This document shows, in pieces, positions 24,929 through 34,149 of a stretch of DNA of 64,000 nt. Numbering within the stretch: the first letter of the stretch is position 1; every line of letters begins with the position of its first letter. Position numbers and translations under genes: made by a program. The DNA lies in contig KB906767.1 of assembly GCA_000381625.1 (NCBI GenBank), positions 3,615,304-3,679,303 of the forward strand, in the 5' to 3' direction. The notes beneath the pieces were generated by a model. That model saw only the letters and a list, made by a program, of their open reading frames with translations. It did not search any database and was not told the origin of the DNA. The stretch comes from Bryobacterales bacterium KBS 96 (GTDB lineage: Bacteria > Acidobacteriota > Terriglobia > Bryobacterales > Bryobacteraceae).

Positions 24929-26013
24929 TCGGAGGGCATGTTGTAGTTGAACGAGAACTGCAAGCGTATGAACTCGCCCTTGAAGTCGACGGGAAGCGGC
25001 GGCAACGGGTTCGACATGCTGAGACCGGCCACCGCCGCCCGGTCGAGGGGTTCGCGCCCTGATGGATCGGCGATCACGAGTTTAGGAATGGATCCGTTGC
25101 GGTTAATCATGAACTGGATCGTCGTTCGGCCTCGCAGCACGCCCATGCGGGCGCTCTCCGGTAGTACGCTGAACCAGTGCCGGCGCACGATGGCGAGAAT
25201 CTGCGCCAGGTACGGTCGAAAATCGGCTCCCTGGGGGTCGCTTTGCAGTTCGATGGCGGAGTGCATCTGGCCAGTCGCCGGCAATAGCCCCGGGAGCGAC
25301 GGGAGCCGTGTATTCGGGCCGTCATCGCTGATCTGAAGCCGGGTTGTGTTGGAATCCTTCGCCATGGAACGAATCACATCCTGCAGCGAGTTCTTCGGCG
25401 GAGCGAGTTTCCGCTGTGAGGGCGCAGCGGATCCAATGGTTGGCATGGTATTTCTCGCCTCCTGCCGTGGAGGCGCCGGAGCGAGTACAGAATCGGTGGC
25501 TCCGGCAGGCAGTTGTGGCGGGGTTTCGCTCGCCTGGATGGCGGGTGGCTGCTCCTTTATTTCAGGAGCGGTCTGCCGGGCGTGGGTGTCCGGCTTGTTC
25601 TTCGGAACCTCAAGTTTACGGACACTGCCGGGCGGCGGGGCGACAACGCGCCGGGAGGCTTGTTGTCGCGCCAGGAGGTCGGCCAGATCGAACTGCTTCG
25701 AAACTTTGTTGCGATTAGGGGCCTTCTGCGTTAGCAGATCCGGTGGCATATACAAGGGCGTTATCGTGTGAACGACCTCGCGCTCGGGTTCCGGCGGCTG
25801 GGCGGTCAGGGAGCCCCAATAAAGAATTGGGACCAACAGCACCAGGTGGAAGGCGAGCGACAGACCGAGCGAACGGAGCCACTGCCGCTCTTTCTCGCTG
25901 CTGCGCCAATTCAGGAGCAGATCCAAAGCCGGTTCCGGATCGCCGGCGGGCGTTTGCTGGGAAGCCGCGCGTGCCGCCACAGGATCGGCCGCGGGTGGAG
26001 AGGTCCTAATCAT
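24925..26013 (-). CDS. TonB family energy-transducing protein
   Basis: A 362-residue protein. One membrane helix (LGLSLAFHLVLLVPILYWG, about 49-67) follows a 48-residue cytoplasmic part. A long Pro/Gln/Ala-rich periplasmic linker (about 70-240) leads to a C-terminal TonB-like domain (TTIQFMINRNGSIPKLVIADPSG, then LPPLPVDFKGEFIRLQFSFNYN). It would transmit proton-motive force to outer-membrane receptors such as the one at 58263. ExbB/ExbD are not nearby. It lies 71 bases downstream of the lipid A operon and overlaps a small membrane protein gene. Confidence 0.88.
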   Translation of the reverse strand: MIRTSPPAADPVAARAASQQTPAGDPEPALDLLLNWRSSEKERQWLRSLGLSLAFHLVLLVPILYWGSLTAQPPEPEREVVHTITPLYMPPDLLTQKAPNRNKVSKQFDLADLLARQQASRRVVAPPPGSVRKLEVPKNKPDTHARQTAPEIKEQPPAIQASETPPQLPAGATDSVLAPAPPRQEARNTMPTIGSAAPSQRKLAPPKNSLQDVIRSMAKDSNTTRLQISDDGPNTRLPSLPGLLPATGQMHSAIELQSDPQGADFRPYLAQILAIVRRHWFSVLPESARMGVLRGRTTIQFMINRNGSIPKLVIADPSGREPLDRAAVAGLSMSNPLPPLPVDFKGEFIRLQFSFNYNMPSE

Positions 26014-26084
26014 ACTGCCCGGTAATGACGCCGGATTTGAAGACGTTCACGTTACTTCGAAGGTTGCCGCGATCCTCGATGCGT

Positions 26085-27053
26085 TCACGTCCGGCGCCGG
26101 ATCGTCTCTCTTACTAAGTCCCCGTGTTCCTTAATGTTATCAAGAATGGCCTCGGCGACGCGCAGCGCTTTCGCGGCCTGGAGCCCGTCGACGCGGGGCT
26201 TGGAACGGGTCCGAACGCATTCGAAGAATGCCTCCAGTTCGAGTTGCAGCGGTTCGGCCTTTTCCACTGGTAACGAAGAAAAACCGATGTCGGGCCTTCC
26301 CGGCGCTTGCGGATGAACGGCGAACGAGAGCGCATCCTGTCGCGCATAGTCGAGCGAAATGTATTGATTTGGTTGAAAAAGACGCAGTTTGCGAACTTTT
26401 TCGGTGGATACTCTGCTGGCGGTGAGGTTCGCCACGCATCCGCCCGGAAATGCCAGCCGGACATTCGCGATATCGACGTTGGCGGACAGGACCGAGATAC
26501 CGGCCGCGCGAATTTCGGAAGGCTGTTCGCAAGTCAGGTTCAACACGATGTCGAGATCGTGAATCATCAGATCGAGCACAACATCTACGTCCAGGCTGCG
26601 CGGCGTGAACACGCTCAGACGGTGGACTTCAAAGAAGAGCGGGATGGTAACGGCGCGCTCCAGCGCCATCACTGCCGGATTGAATCGCTCAAGATGGCCA
26701 GCTTGTAAAACGCACGCGTTCTCTTTAGCCAGTTTCGCCAACCGCTCACCCGCGGCGGCCGAATCGGCGATCGGCTTCTCGACAAGCACATCCACGCCTG
26801 CCTGCAGGAGGTGTGAAGCGATGCCTTCGTGGGTGCTGGTGGGAGTGGCGACAATTGCCGCTTCGACCTTTGCGGTTGCTTCGTCCAATGTTGTGAACGC
26901 CGTGGTGTGATGCTCTTCCGCAAGGCCCTGCGCTCGATGATGGTCGGTATCGAAAATGCCGGTCAACTCGATGCCAGGCAACCGGCCGGCGATCCGAACG
27001 TGATTGCGCCCGAAGGCGCCCGCGCCGATAACAGCTACGCGGATTGTCCTCAC
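26085..27053 (-). CDS. Gfo/Idh/MocA family oxidoreductase in the lipid A operon
   Basis: A 322-residue NAD(P)-dependent oxidoreductase. The Rossmann start is VAVIGAGAFGRNHVRIAGRLPG, the second motif is VLVEKPIADS near residue 90, and the C-terminal substrate domain follows. Its GTG overlaps the lpxI stop (GTGA). Oxidoreductases of this family in lpx operons include GnnA, which oxidises UDP-GlcNAc at C3 so that an aminotransferase (GnnB) can make GlcNAc3N for amide-linked lipid A. GnnB is not visible here, so that role is only a possibility. Confidence 0.88.
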   Translation of the reverse strand: MRTIRVAVIGAGAFGRNHVRIAGRLPGIELTGIFDTDHHRAQGLAEEHHTTAFTTLDEATAKVEAAIVATPTSTHEGIASHLLQAGVDVLVEKPIADSAAAGERLAKLAKENACVLQAGHLERFNPAVMALERAVTIPLFFEVHRLSVFTPRSLDVDVVLDLMIHDLDIVLNLTCEQPSEIRAAGISVLSANVDIANVRLAFPGGCVANLTASRVSTEKVRKLRLFQPNQYISLDYARQDALSFAVHPQAPGRPDIGFSSLPVEKAEPLQLELEAFFECVRTRSKPRVDGLQAAKALRVAEAILDNIKEHGDLVRETIRRRT

Positions 27054-27892
27054 TGCGCTTGTTCCTGCGGCTGATAGCTGGCGATGGCGATCGATGCGAT
27101 GTTGGCGCGTTCAAGGAACTCCGCTTTGTCGATTACTAGAGTGCGGCCGGCATCCATGGCTAATGCGGTGGTTCCGGTTTCTACCATGGTCTCGATCGTG
27201 TGCGGGCCCACAACAGGCACGTCGAACAGCATGTGCGCCCGGTCGCGGGACACTTTCACAAGCCGCAGCGGCTTGCCATTCGTCAGCGTCGCGGCCCGCC
27301 GCAGCATGGCGTCGGTACCCTCCATGGCCTCGGCGGCAACGCACGCTTTTTCACTGATCGCCACGCTCTGGCCGATATCGACAGATGCGAGCGCCTGAGC
27401 GACACGGCGGCCATAACGTATATCCGCCTCTTCCTCTTTCGTCGGCTTTCTTTGAGTGAGAATGCCTTCTTCCGCCAAAAGCGGCTTCAATAAACGCGTG
27501 GAATCGACCAGCTCGATACCTTCGTCGCGCAGAATTTTCTGGACGCCTCCGATCAATGCGCTGGTGTTCTTCTCTTTCAAGGATGTCAGTAATTTCAGAA
27601 GGCGCCAGTCGGGCGTCAGCGACGAGAAAATGCTCGCGTGTTTCACCTGACCGGTCATCATCACTTCTCGAATGCCTTCGCGCTTCAGGATATCGATCAG
27701 CTTGCTGAGCTGCGCAATCGTGATCCAGTGGACCGGAGCGCCCAGCGTTTCGATTTCCGGCGCCGCTTCGTTTTCGATGGCGATAACGACGATACTGTGG
27801 CCGAGGCTGCGGGCTGTTTCAAGCGCCAGAATCGGAAACCGGCCGTTGCCAGCGATCAGGCCGTAAGGTTCGGTGGCCGTGTCCGGACTCAC
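27050..27892 (-). CDS. lpxI: UDP-2,3-diacylglucosamine pyrophosphatase LpxI
   Basis: A 280-residue LpxI/DUF1009 protein (GLIAGNGRFPILALETARSLGH at the N terminus, MTGQVKHASIF near 80, then the C-terminal catalytic domain with VDIGQSVAISEKACVAAEAMEGTD and DVPVVGPHTIETM). It hydrolyses UDP-2,3-diacylglucosamine to lipid X in lipid A synthesis, in place of LpxH. The GTG start overlaps the lpxA stop by 4 bases. It sits between lpxA and the Gfo/Idh gene. Confidence 0.94.
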   Translation of the reverse strand: MSPDTATEPYGLIAGNGRFPILALETARSLGHSIVVIAIENEAAPEIETLGAPVHWITIAQLSKLIDILKREGIREVMMTGQVKHASIFSSLTPDWRLLKLLTSLKEKNTSALIGGVQKILRDEGIELVDSTRLLKPLLAEEGILTQRKPTKEEEADIRYGRRVAQALASVDIGQSVAISEKACVAAEAMEGTDAMLRRAATLTNGKPLRLVKVSRDRAHMLFDVPVVGPHTIETMVETGTTALAMDAGRTLVIDKAEFLERANIASIAIASYQPQEQAQ

Positions 27893-28665
27893 TTGATGAA
27901 CCCTTGTTTTGAATCGCGAATAAAGTCGAGCAACTCAGCCACTTCGGCAGTTTGCGGAACTTCCTCGGAAATGCGGTCGAGCGCCTGCGACGTATTCAAC
28001 CCGGCCCTGGTCAATATGCGGAAGGCATTCTGCAGAGGCTCTATCTGGCCGGCGGCAAAGCCTCGCCGTTCGAGCCCCGTACGGTTCGCGCCGAATACGC
28101 CCACTTCGCGCTTGGTCGCGATTGTCGAAAACGGAAGCACGTTCTGGTTGATGACGCTGTAGCTGCCCACCATCGCATGCCGTCCGATATGGCAAAACTG
28201 ATGAATGCCGCAGTGGCCGCCAATGTTGGCCCACTCGTCCACGCGCACATGTCCGGCGAACGTGACGCCATTCGCCAGCACAATGTGGTCGGCAAGGACG
28301 ACGTCGTGCGCCACATGCACGTAGGCCATCAGTAAATTATCGTTGCCGATGGAGGTTAGCATTCCACCGCCTTCGGTGCCGCGATGAATGGTAACGAATT
28401 CCCGGATCTTGTTCCGATGGCCAATGCGTGTCCCGGACGCCTCCCCTTTATATTTCAGGTCTTGTGGAGCGACGCCGACGGTCGAATACGGATAAAAAAT
28501 GTTATCTTCGCCTATTTCGAGTTTCCCTTCGAGGAATACGTTCCCCATCAGTCGCGTGCGAGCGCCCACGCTGACACCGGAGCTAACGACGCAATAGGGG
28601 CCGATGTCCGCATCGGAGGCGATTTCAGCTTTGGGATCTACTATGGCAGTGGAGTGGATCGCCAT
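27889..28665 (-). CDS. lpxA: UDP-N-acetylglucosamine acyltransferase LpxA
   Basis: A 258-residue left-handed beta-helix enzyme built from hexapeptide repeats (IHSTAIVDPKAEIASDADIGPYCVV and on). HIS-rich HVAHDVVLADHIVLANGVTFAGHV contains the catalytic His region, and the C-terminal helices carry RTGLERRGF. It adds the first acyl chain to UDP-GlcNAc (or its 3-amino analogue). It is 7 bases downstream of fabZ. Confidence 0.95.
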   Translation of the reverse strand: MAIHSTAIVDPKAEIASDADIGPYCVVSSGVSVGARTRLMGNVFLEGKLEIGEDNIFYPYSTVGVAPQDLKYKGEASGTRIGHRNKIREFVTIHRGTEGGGMLTSIGNDNLLMAYVHVAHDVVLADHIVLANGVTFAGHVRVDEWANIGGHCGIHQFCHIGRHAMVGSYSVINQNVLPFSTIATKREVGVFGANRTGLERRGFAAGQIEPLQNAFRILTRAGLNTSQALDRISEEVPQTAEVAELLDFIRDSKQGFIK

Positions 28666-28672
28666 CCGCGTT

Positions 28673-29143
28673 TTATGCGAGTTGCGGCTCGGGCTCTTTC
28701 ACATCCGCCGAAGACGGCTTGTCGGCGAGCTTGCACATGACCACCGCCTCGGCCACCACCGTTCCGTCTACGGTGGCGATGCCCTGCATCTTGGCGACGG
28801 TCGCTTTTCGTCGGGTCAGCGTCATCTCAATGCGGAGTTGATCGCCGGGCACCACGGGCTTGCGGAATTTCGCTTCTTCGACGGACGCCAGAAGCACCAG
28901 CTTCTCATTCCGGTTCGGAATCGATTTCAACACCAGCACGCCGGCCACTTGCGCCATCGCTTCGACAATCAGGACGCCCGGCATCACGGGAAAATTAGGG
29001 AAGTGTCCCATGAAATGCGGCTCGTTGCCAGTGACGTTCTTGATGCCAACTATTCGATCCTCGCTCATTTCAAGAATGCGATCCACCATTAGCATCGGAT
29101 ACCGATGCGGTAATATTTCGCGGATCTCCTGAATGTCCATCAT
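28673..29143 (-). CDS. fabZ: 3-hydroxyacyl-ACP dehydratase FabZ
   Basis: A 156-residue hot-dog fold dehydratase of fatty acid synthesis. [14 protein letters not shown] holds the N-terminal signature, [20 protein letters not shown] holds the catalytic His and Glu. The start at 29143 (second ATG at 29140) matches the family; a longer frame has 64 extra residues that overlap the divergent peptidase gene. It heads the operon fabZ-lpxA-lpxI-gfo, which links fatty acid supply and lipid A. Confidence 0.95.
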   Translation of the reverse strand: MMDIQEIREILPHRYPMLMVDRILEMSEDRIVGIKNVTGNEPHFMGHFPNFPVMPGVLIVEAMAQVAGVLVLKSIPNRNEKLVLLASVEEAKFRKPVVPGDQLRIEMTLTRRKATVAKMQGIATVDGTVVAEAVVMCKLADKPSSADVKEPEPQLA

Positions 29144-29165
29144 GATTTTGCGCGGCGAAGCCGCT

Positions 29166-29171
29166 ATTATA
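29166..29171 (-). promoter_or_regulatory. candidate -10 box of the fabZ operon
   Basis: A perfect TATAAT on the minus strand lies 23 bases before the fabZ start in the 35-base gap to the divergent peptidase gene. The -35 region falls inside the peptidase gene and is weak. The transcript leader would be very short. Confidence 0.35.
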
Positions 29172-29178
29172 ACAGCCG

Positions 29179-30330
29179 ATGCACCCGTTCCTGAGCCTTG
29201 CCGCCAGCCATCAACAAGAGATTGTGGCGCTTTTGCGCGAGATGGTCGAGTGCGAATCGCCGAGCGATGAACCGGAAGCGGTGAACCGGTTCGTCGATCT
29301 GCTGGTTGAGCGGACGCGCGACATCGGCGTCGCAAAAACCTTCCGCGCGGGCCGTTTCGGAAAGCACGTGCGAATTGAATTCAAGCTGCCCGGAAGCCGG
29401 CCGGGAAGACGGAAAGACGGGCAATTGCTGGCGCTGGGCCATTCCGATACCGTTTGGCCGCTCGGGACCCTCCGGCAAATGCCCTTTCGCCAGGAGGAAG
29501 GACGGCTTTGGGGCCCCGGCGTTCTCGATATGAAGGCGGGGCTTGCTTTTTTCCTGTATGCCGTCGGCATGCTTCGCGAACTGGACGTGCCGGTGGCGCG
29601 CCGTGTCGCGCTACTGGTAGTTTCCGACGAAGAGGTAGGGAGCGGCACTTCCCGCGCAATTACCGAGGCTGAGGCAAAAAGGAGCGCCGCCGTGCTTGTG
29701 CTGGAGCCAGGCACGGGACTGACAGGCAAGCTGAAGACGTCCCGCAAAGGGGTGGGCGCCTTCAACCTGCGCGTGGAAGGGCAGGCCGCGCACGCCGGAG
29801 TAGACTTCACCAACGGCGCGAGCGCGATCGTCGAACTGGCGCGGCAAATTGAGAAGATTTCGGGATTCACGGATCTGGAGCGGGGCATTACGGTGAATCC
29901 CGGTATTATCGGCGGCGGGACGCGAACCAACGTCGTGGCAGCCGAAGCGGAAGCCGCAATTGACATCCGCATTGTCCGCGAGCGTGATGCCGCGCGCCTG
30001 GCAATGCAGTTTCAGAAGCTCCGTCCGTTTGACAAGCGCTGCCGCCTTACCGTTACAGGAGGCTTGAACAGGCCGCCCATGGAACGGACGAAAGCAATGG
30101 CAGCGCTGTTCTCGCAGGCGAAGGAACTGGCCGTGGGACTCGGAGTGAGTTTAGAGGAGTCGTCGACGGGCGGAGGCTCGGATGGCAATTTCACCGCTGC
30201 CGTTGGGACCCCGACGCTCGACGGCTTGGGGGGCGTGGGCGAAGGAGCGCACGCAGCCAACGAAAGCATTCTTGTTGATCGCATTGCGGATCGCACCGCG
30301 CTGCTGGCGAGGCTGATTCAGTCTTTATGA
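29179..30330 (+). CDS. M20 family metallopeptidase (carboxypeptidase G2-like)
   Basis: A 383-residue zinc peptidase without a signal peptide. Metal-site motifs are [13 protein letters not shown] (His, Asp), [11 protein letters not shown] (Asp), [10 protein letters not shown] (catalytic and ligand Glu), VLEPGTG, and AHAAN near the C terminus (His). The lid domain is present ([17 protein letters not shown]). It probably cleaves N-acyl amino acids or C-terminal glutamate; the substrate is unknown. It is divergent from fabZ and ends overlapping the convergent BON gene by 6 bases. Confidence 0.92.
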   Translation: MHPFLSLAASHQQEIVALLREMVECESPSDEPEAVNRFVDLLVERTRDIGVAKTFRAGRFGKHVRIEFKLPGSRPGRRKDGQLLALGHSDTVWPLGTLRQMPFRQEEGRLWGPGVLDMKAGLAFFLYAVGMLRELDVPVARRVALLVVSDEEVGSGTSRAITEAEAKRSAAVLVLEPGTGLTGKLKTSRKGVGAFNLRVEGQAAHAGVDFTNGASAIVELARQIEKISGFTDLERGITVNPGIIGGGTRTNVVAAEAEAAIDIRIVRERDAARLAMQFQKLRPFDKRCRLTVTGGLNRPPMERTKAMAALFSQAKELAVGLGVSLEESSTGGGSDGNFTAAVGTPTLDGLGGVGEGAHAANESILVDRIADRTALLARLIQSL

Positions 30331-30858
30331 CGCCGGAGACTGCACCTGCAATTTATCGATCACTTGCTGCACGCCGGAAATGGAGCTGACCGTCGCTTCC
30401 GCGCGCCGTTTGTCGTCGACTGTTGGAACCGTGCCGTAAAGCGTTACGACGTGTCCAGCCGCGTCCACATCGATTTTGGTGACCGTTTTCAATCCGACAT
30501 CATTGATGAGCGCCGACTTCACGCGCGTGATCAGCGCCAGCCGGCCGGCTTCGTCCTTGGCCTCGTTTCCCGCCTGCCGCGCATCGCGTGCGGCGGAGTG
30601 AAGCTTTTGAGCGGCTTCGTCGGCCGCCGGGCCATTCATCGCGTTCTGGGCGTGCTGATCGAGCTCGCGTGTTTCCCGCTTGGCTGCATGCGCGAGCTCT
30701 TTTGCGGCCTTGTCGGCTTTTTGGGCGGCGTCTTTCGCTTCTTTCTGAATGTCTTTCGCGTGAATGTCGGAGTTCGACTTATTGTTTTTCGTGCAGGAGG
30801 ATAGCAATACCGGCACGGCCACAAAGCAACAGATCGCAAAAAGTCTATTGATGGTCAT
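30325..30858 (-). CDS. BON-domain lipoprotein
   Basis: A 177-residue lipoprotein. The signal MTINRLFAICCFVAVPVLLSSC ends in the lipobox LSSC. An Ala/Lys/Glu-rich helical stretch (KDIQKEAKDAAQKADKAAKE) resembles coiled-coil stress proteins, and the C-terminal BON domain (LITRVKSALINDVGLKTVTKIDVDAAGHVVTLYGTV) binds membranes. The ATG at 30858 has GGAGG upstream. Relatives such as OsmY act in envelope stress. Expression signals were not identified. Confidence 0.85.
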   Translation of the reverse strand: MTINRLFAICCFVAVPVLLSSCTKNNKSNSDIHAKDIQKEAKDAAQKADKAAKELAHAAKRETRELDQHAQNAMNGPAADEAAQKLHSAARDARQAGNEAKDEAGRLALITRVKSALINDVGLKTVTKIDVDAAGHVVTLYGTVPTVDDKRRAEATVSSISGVQQVIDKLQVQSPAS

Positions 30859-30958
30859 GACCGGGCCTCCGCATCCGTTTGATCTCCAAGCGGCGCTTTT
30901 GTTTCCTTGACACGCCGGTACTGTCGCTACCTTCCCCTCATCTGATACCATTTTGCGA

Positions 30959-32092
30959 ATGCTGATTTTGGCTGCTATCCTCGCGATCCTTGTCTACGGA
31001 CTGGTTGCGCCAATGCTTGGCGCTTTAATGCCCTCTTATCATCTGACCGGCGATCAGAACGGCGTCCTTGCGCTGGTGCAGGCGTTGGGATTGATCGTGG
31101 CCTCGCTGGCCGCCGGCCCGGTCATCGACATTAAAGGGAACAAAACGGCTCTAACGGCGGGCTTGGGGCTTGTGGCGATCTCATTGTTTTGGCTGCCGAA
31201 CGCCGGAAGCTATAACGTCTTGCTGGTTGTCTATTTCATCCTGGGCTTGGGCGGCGGCACCGTTGTGACGGGAGCGACTGCCTTGGCCGGCGGAGTGAAT
31301 GAGCAGCGCCGCGGTTCCGTGCTGAATTTTCTGAATCTCTTCTTTGGTTTGGGCGGCATCATCACTCCGTTTTTCTCGGGCTATATGCGCGGCGATCAGC
31401 TTTGCTACATCGTGGCATCGCTGACCACATTGACGTTACTCGTCCACGTGGTCACAAAGATGCCCGCGCCATCTGGCGAAGCGGCATTTAAGCTGTCCGA
31501 GGCCGTTGGGCTGCTCGGCCGGCCCACTCTCCTGCTGCTGTCATTCTTTCTTTTCTTATATGTTGCCTGCGAGGTCGGCATCTGGAACTGGCTGAAAATC
31601 TATCTTGTTTCTCCGGCGGTCGGCCTCAATGCGACTACTGCCTCGAATGTCGTGGGCTTCGGGTTTGCATTCGGGCTGCTCGTCGGCCGTGTTGTCGTCT
31701 CACGGATTCTGATCAAGGTATCGGCCGTCTCGGTCACATTCGCCGCGGCGATCTTTATGGCGATCATGACACTTGCCATGCTGCATGTAGAATCGTCCGT
31801 TCTGGTAGCTGTTATCGTCTTCTGCGTGGGTCTGGCGATGGCTCCGATGTTCCCGACGATCCTGGCGATGGTCGGCGATGCGTTTCCGCGTGGCACGGCA
31901 AGTGCAACAGGAATTGCCATAACGTTTGGCTGGATCGGGTTGGCTGTCAGTTCGCCGATGATCGGGAAAATCTCCGGTCCGACGAACGGAAATCTTCAAA
32001 ACGGTCTGCTGCTGTTGCCGATTTTCTCAGTACTTATGGTGCTGGTGAATTTGGTACTGCGGCCGGCCCTGAGGAGATCCGCCGCGGCGTGA
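30959..32092 (+). CDS. MFS transporter
   Basis: A protein of about 377 residues with roughly 12 membrane helices, from MLILAAILAILVYGLVAPMLGALM onward. The loop between helices 2 and 3 reads GPVIDIKGNKTALTAG. It resembles the FucP/glucose-type branch of the major facilitator superfamily, but no substrate can be read. A TTG two codons earlier is possible. It is divergent from the BON gene with about 100 bases between. Confidence 0.85.
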   Translation: MLILAAILAILVYGLVAPMLGALMPSYHLTGDQNGVLALVQALGLIVASLAAGPVIDIKGNKTALTAGLGLVAISLFWLPNAGSYNVLLVVYFILGLGGGTVVTGATALAGGVNEQRRGSVLNFLNLFFGLGGIITPFFSGYMRGDQLCYIVASLTTLTLLVHVVTKMPAPSGEAAFKLSEAVGLLGRPTLLLLSFFLFLYVACEVGIWNWLKIYLVSPAVGLNATTASNVVGFGFAFGLLVGRVVVSRILIKVSAVSVTFAAAIFMAIMTLAMLHVESSVLVAVIVFCVGLAMAPMFPTILAMVGDAFPRGTASATGIAITFGWIGLAVSSPMIGKISGPTNGNLQNGLLLLPIFSVLMVLVNLVLRPALRRSAAA

Positions 32093-32163
32093 CTTTGCCA
32101 CCCGATTTGGTTAGAATCGTCAGACAGTTACAAACGGTTACAAAAAAAGAGGAGGGTAGGGTT

Positions 32164-32661
32164 ATGGCGTTTTGTGTACAGTGCGGGGCGGAAGCGCCCG
32201 GAAATTTCTGCCCCCGTTGCGGGGCTTCTATTGCAGAGCCTGCTGCTGCCGGAGGATACACAGCTTCGGGAGCTCAGGCCGGGTACGCGTCGCCGCCTCC
32301 CGCGGCGGCAGCGGGCATGTCCGACAATACGGCTAGCGCGCTCTGCTACCTCGTAGGACTGGTTACCGGCATTATCTTTTTGGTGATGGCTCCCTACAAC
32401 AAGAACAAAACTGTCCGGTTCCACGCCTTCCAGTCGATCTTTTTTCATGTCGGCATCATCGTCGCCATGATAGGACTCACGATTCTTGGAACATTCCTGA
32501 GTCTGCTCACTCATGGACTGGCGGGCCTGCTGACACTGGTGCTGTGGCCGCTATTCATGCTGGCCATTTTCGCTCTCTGGCTGTACCTGATGTGGGCCGC
32601 ATACAACAACAAAATGGTCGTCCTTCCGATCGTTGGGCCGCTCGCACAGAAGCAGGCCTAA
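32164..32661 (+). CDS. zinc-ribbon membrane protein (DUF4870-like)
   Basis: A 165-residue protein. The first 20 residues are a zinc ribbon with two CxxC pairs (FCVQCGAEAPGNFCPRCG). A Gly/Ala/Pro-rich linker follows, and about 55-155 holds three to four membrane helices with the motif NKTVRFHAFQSIF typical of the DUF4870/Tic20-like group. GGAGGG precedes the ATG. Function is unknown. Confidence 0.82.
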   Translation: MAFCVQCGAEAPGNFCPRCGASIAEPAAAGGYTASGAQAGYASPPPAAAAGMSDNTASALCYLVGLVTGIIFLVMAPYNKNKTVRFHAFQSIFFHVGIIVAMIGLTILGTFLSLLTHGLAGLLTLVLWPLFMLAIFALWLYLMWAAYNNKMVVLPIVGPLAQKQA

Positions 32662-32761
32662 CCACAACGCCGCGAAGTCCGCAATCCGTTGTAGCGGCCA
32701 GGCATGCCTTCGCCCGCTTCTGGATTTAACCGTTCCCGGAAAAGGCACGTCTCATACTAGA

Positions 32762-33820
32762 GTGGTGAGACGTGTTTTCTTTTTTGTGCTCGCGGCATGC
32801 TGTATGACGGCGGCGAGCGCCGACGATATTTCCCCCCGCATCGGCCTGATTCAGATCTATGGGGCGCACAAGGTGTCCCTCGATAAGATCCGCACTGCCC
32901 TTGGCGTGCATGAAGGAAGCCCGCTCCCCCCGTCCAAGAGCGGCGTGGAGGAGCGACTGGATAAGCTTTCGGGCGTTGTTGCGTCTCGCCTGGAGGCCAC
33001 CTGTTGCGTGGACGGCAAGTCGATCTTGTACGTGGGCATCGAAGAGAAAGACTCACCTCACTTCGATTTCCGGCCCGAGCCCCAAGGCAACGCGACGCTT
33101 CCCAAGGATCTGGTATCCGAATACGAGGATTTCCTGGATACCGTTAACCAGAGCATCCGCCTTGGAGAAACCGGCGAGAGCCTGAGCAACGGATATTCGG
33201 TGATGGACAATCCAGGCGCGCGCAAGCACCAGCAGGCTTTTGTCTCTTTTGCGGCAAGGGATCTGAACGCGCTGCATCAAGTCATCCGGGAGTCCAGCGA
33301 TCCGGATCAGCGGGCGATTGCTGCCTACGTTCTCCAATATGGCCCACGCGGTCCCCGTACGACAACCCAGATCGTCAACGATCTGCAATATGCGTTACAG
33401 GACGGCGACGACACCGTGCGTAAGAATGCGATTCGCGCCCTCACGGCGATGTATGTGGGAGCGAAGTTCCATCCTGAAGACAAAGTAACCGTTCAGCCTA
33501 CGTGGTTCGTGGAGTTGCTGAATTCAATTGACTGGAGCGATCGCCGCAACGCCACGCAGGCGCTGGTCGATATGACCGAGGACCACAACGCCGACACGCT
33601 CAACTTGATTCGCGACCGCGCGTTGCCCTCCGTGGTTGAAATGGCAAACTGGACCGATCTGGCAAGTGCGCTCCCCGCTTTCATTCTGACCGGACGCCTG
33701 GCTGGCCTGAGCGAGAAAGAGATTCAGGCGGCGTGGGTTGGCGGGAACCGGGAGGAAGTCATCAAGCAGGTGGCGAAATCGGAGAAAAAGCCGTTTCTAC
33801 CGTTTGTCAAGCTGCCATAA
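32762..33820 (+). CDS. exported protein with POTRA-like and HEAT-like regions
   Basis: About 352 residues from GTG 32762 (a second GTG lies at 32765). A signal peptide (RRVFFFVLAACCMTAASA) is followed by a domain that looks like a POTRA unit: IGLIQIYGAHKVSLDKIRTALGVHEG, then LYVGIEEKD. The middle and C-terminal parts are helical with ARM/HEAT-type pairs (VNDLQYALQDGDDTVRKNAIRALTAMY, NATQALVDMTEDHNADTLNLI). HEAT-like solenoids bind proteins. A POTRA unit without a barrel is unusual. I know no named family. Confidence 0.72.
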   Translation: MVRRVFFFVLAACCMTAASADDISPRIGLIQIYGAHKVSLDKIRTALGVHEGSPLPPSKSGVEERLDKLSGVVASRLEATCCVDGKSILYVGIEEKDSPHFDFRPEPQGNATLPKDLVSEYEDFLDTVNQSIRLGETGESLSNGYSVMDNPGARKHQQAFVSFAARDLNALHQVIRESSDPDQRAIAAYVLQYGPRGPRTTTQIVNDLQYALQDGDDTVRKNAIRALTAMYVGAKFHPEDKVTVQPTWFVELLNSIDWSDRRNATQALVDMTEDHNADTLNLIRDRALPSVVEMANWTDLASALPAFILTGRLAGLSEKEIQAAWVGGNREEVIKQVAKSEKKPFLPFVKLP

Positions 33821-33924
33821 GCGCCTCAGGCGCTGAATCACCGGGCAACCGGACGCACTAACGTGCGGCGGCTCCGTTTCAGGGCTTTCTGTCGGCGGCA
33901 ATGCGGCTGAACCTAAACCTAGGC

Positions 33925-34149
33925 CTATTCGTGCGCCTGCAGGGGCAGCCCGTTTGGCAACGCCCTCATAGGCAGATGCGGTTGATGATCCTGTTCAACC
34001 CGGACCCGGACGTCGCAGGCACAGCAATCGCTGCAACGGCTGCAACGTTCGCATAAGTGATTTTCGCAAGCGTCAAGCGTGCAATACACGCAGATGGTGG
34101 TAGAGGGTTCTCCACAGATGGCGCACGTAAATGCAGTACTTCCATTCAT
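33925..34149 (-). CDS. small Cys-rich putative zinc-binding protein
   Basis: A 74-residue protein with five CxxC-like pairs (CAICG, CVYC, CENHLCERCSRCSDCCACD), suggesting two or more zinc sites, similar in pattern to B-box or ribbon motifs. The ATG overlaps the stop of the upstream gene (ATGA). It is the last gene of the FecR operon. Role unknown. Confidence 0.65.
   Translation of the reverse strand: MNGSTAFTCAICGEPSTTICVYCTLDACENHLCERCSRCSDCCACDVRVRVEQDHQPHLPMRALPNGLPLQAHE

Noticed and set aside
33821-33867. Two short hairpins after the POTRA/HEAT-like gene as a terminator
   Set aside because: Stems of 5-6 bp without a U-run; too weak to call.
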